NCBI GenBank assembly: GCA_945897545.1
Contig: CAMDGJ010000204.1
Location: 1-5,279, forward strand
Reading direction: 5' to 3'
DNA from: Flavobacterium psychrophilum
GTDB taxonomy: Bacteria; Bacteroidota; Bacteroidia; Flavobacteriales; Flavobacteriaceae
DNA: 5,279 nucleotides
The position numbers and the translations under genes are program-made. Below are positions 4,981 through 5,279 of this stretch, one piece after another; positions within the stretch are counted from its first letter, which is position 1, and every line of letters begins with the position of its first letter. The notes under the pieces are model-generated. The model saw only the letters and a program-made list of their open reading frames with translations, did no database searches and was not told the origin of the DNA.

Positions 4981-5279
4981 TTGAAATTCTTTAAACAAAA
5001 TATACTCGTAAAAGTTTTATCTATAAATTCCATTTCAGTTGGAATAAGTTTTGTTTTAGGCATTTTTTCCATAAAAATTATATCAACTTTTTTAGGCACT
5101 CCTGGAATGGCTTTGATGGGTAGTTTCAGGAACTTCACATCGATGCTAAAATCTATTGCCACATTAGGTATTAATAATTCAATTATTAAATTAGTAGTGG
5201 AAAATAAAGATGATAAAGCAGAATTGGCAAGTATTTATTCAACTTTTTTTTGGCTATTTTTAGGTGTTTCTGTATTGTT
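4981..5279 (+). CDS. Wzx-type O-antigen/polysaccharide flippase, N-terminal fragment (runs off the window)
   Basis: An open frame from TTG at 4981 reaches the window end with 99 codons and no stop; full family members have around 400-500 residues. The sequence resembles O-antigen translocases of the MATE/PST superfamily, which flip undecaprenyl-linked glycan units across the inner membrane. A first membrane segment spans about residues 8-34 (rich in I, L, V, F, S). It is followed by the signature-like stretch STFLGTPGMALMGSFRNF (35-52), comparable to the GPxGLALxGQxxNF motif, and by TLGINNSIIKLVVENK (61-76), comparable to GGINNGVVKYxAEY. A second membrane segment begins near 86 and is cut by the window edge. 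The start is uncertain: TTG at 4981 lies 2 nt after the previous stop and gives a basic N-terminus (MKFFK), whereas the first in-frame ATG (residue 43) would remove the first membrane helix. It is the transport step of the operon. Confidence 0.83.
   Translation, partial: MKFFKQNILVKVLSINSISVGISFVLGIFSIKIISTFLGTPGMALMGSFRNFTSMLKSIATLGINNSIIKLVVENKDDKAELASIYSTFFWLFLGVSVL

Noticed and set aside
4929..5162. Minus-strand open frame across the end of the acyltransferase and start of the flippase
   Set aside because: It is opposite two recognisable plus-strand coding regions and has no family features.
1..5279. CRISPR array, tRNA or rRNA gene, complete insertion sequence
   Set aside because: No regularly spaced repeats, no cloverleaf or rRNA-like sequence, and no transposase were seen on either strand.

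Overview
The window looks like a chromosomal segment of a Flavobacteriaceae bacterium, most likely Flavobacterium or a close relative. The DNA is AT-rich, the starts lack Shine-Dalgarno sequences, TAnnTTTG-type -7 promoter elements are present, and every recognisable protein has a flavobacterial flavour. This assignment is inferred from reading the sequence; no search was run.

Layout: (1) Positions 1-60 hold a GC-rich 20-bp perfect palindrome just past the stop of the first gene. (2) Positions 61-846 (minus strand) encode a TrmH/SpoU-family RNA methyltransferase, a housekeeping gene that probably marks the edge of the locus. (3) Positions 847-946 are a short divergent intergenic region. (4) Positions 947-1924 (plus) encode a FemAB/GNAT-like acyltransferase of the type found in surface-polysaccharide clusters. 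(5) Positions 1925-2251 have no intact gene but contain a readable fossil (about 1936-2247) of a DUF1016/YhcG-type N-terminal domain, broken by stops and two frameshifts. (6) Positions 2252-3286 encode an intact DUF1016/YhcG PD-(D/E)XK nuclease-family protein. (7) Positions 3283-4407 encode a DegT/DnrJ/EryC1/StrS-family sugar aminotransferase overlapping the nuclease gene by ATGA. (8) Positions 4409-4978 encode a left-handed beta-helix acyltransferase. (9) From 4981 to the window end runs the N-terminal part of a Wzx-type O-antigen/polysaccharide flippase.

The plus-strand genes from 2252 onward are packed end to end (4-nt overlap, 1-nt gap, 2-nt gap) and are very likely one transcription unit. 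Functionally, the aminotransferase would make an amino sugar nucleotide, the beta-helix acyltransferase (and possibly the GNAT-like protein) would acylate it or a sugar residue, and the flippase would move the lipid-linked glycan across the inner membrane. The nuclease-family gene and its decayed relative are foreign to this theme and look like inserted defence or mobile-type genes.

The most interesting signal is a GC-rich, repeat-like segment with 8-bp inverted termini and an internal 5-bp hairpin (3779-3851). It sits in frame inside the aminotransferase between two active-site motifs and lengthens that loop by about nine residues. Other points are the DUF1016 fossil directly upstream of an intact DUF1016 gene, a perfect 23-bp palindrome inside the nuclease gene, and the terminal GC palindrome flanked by 8-bp direct repeats.
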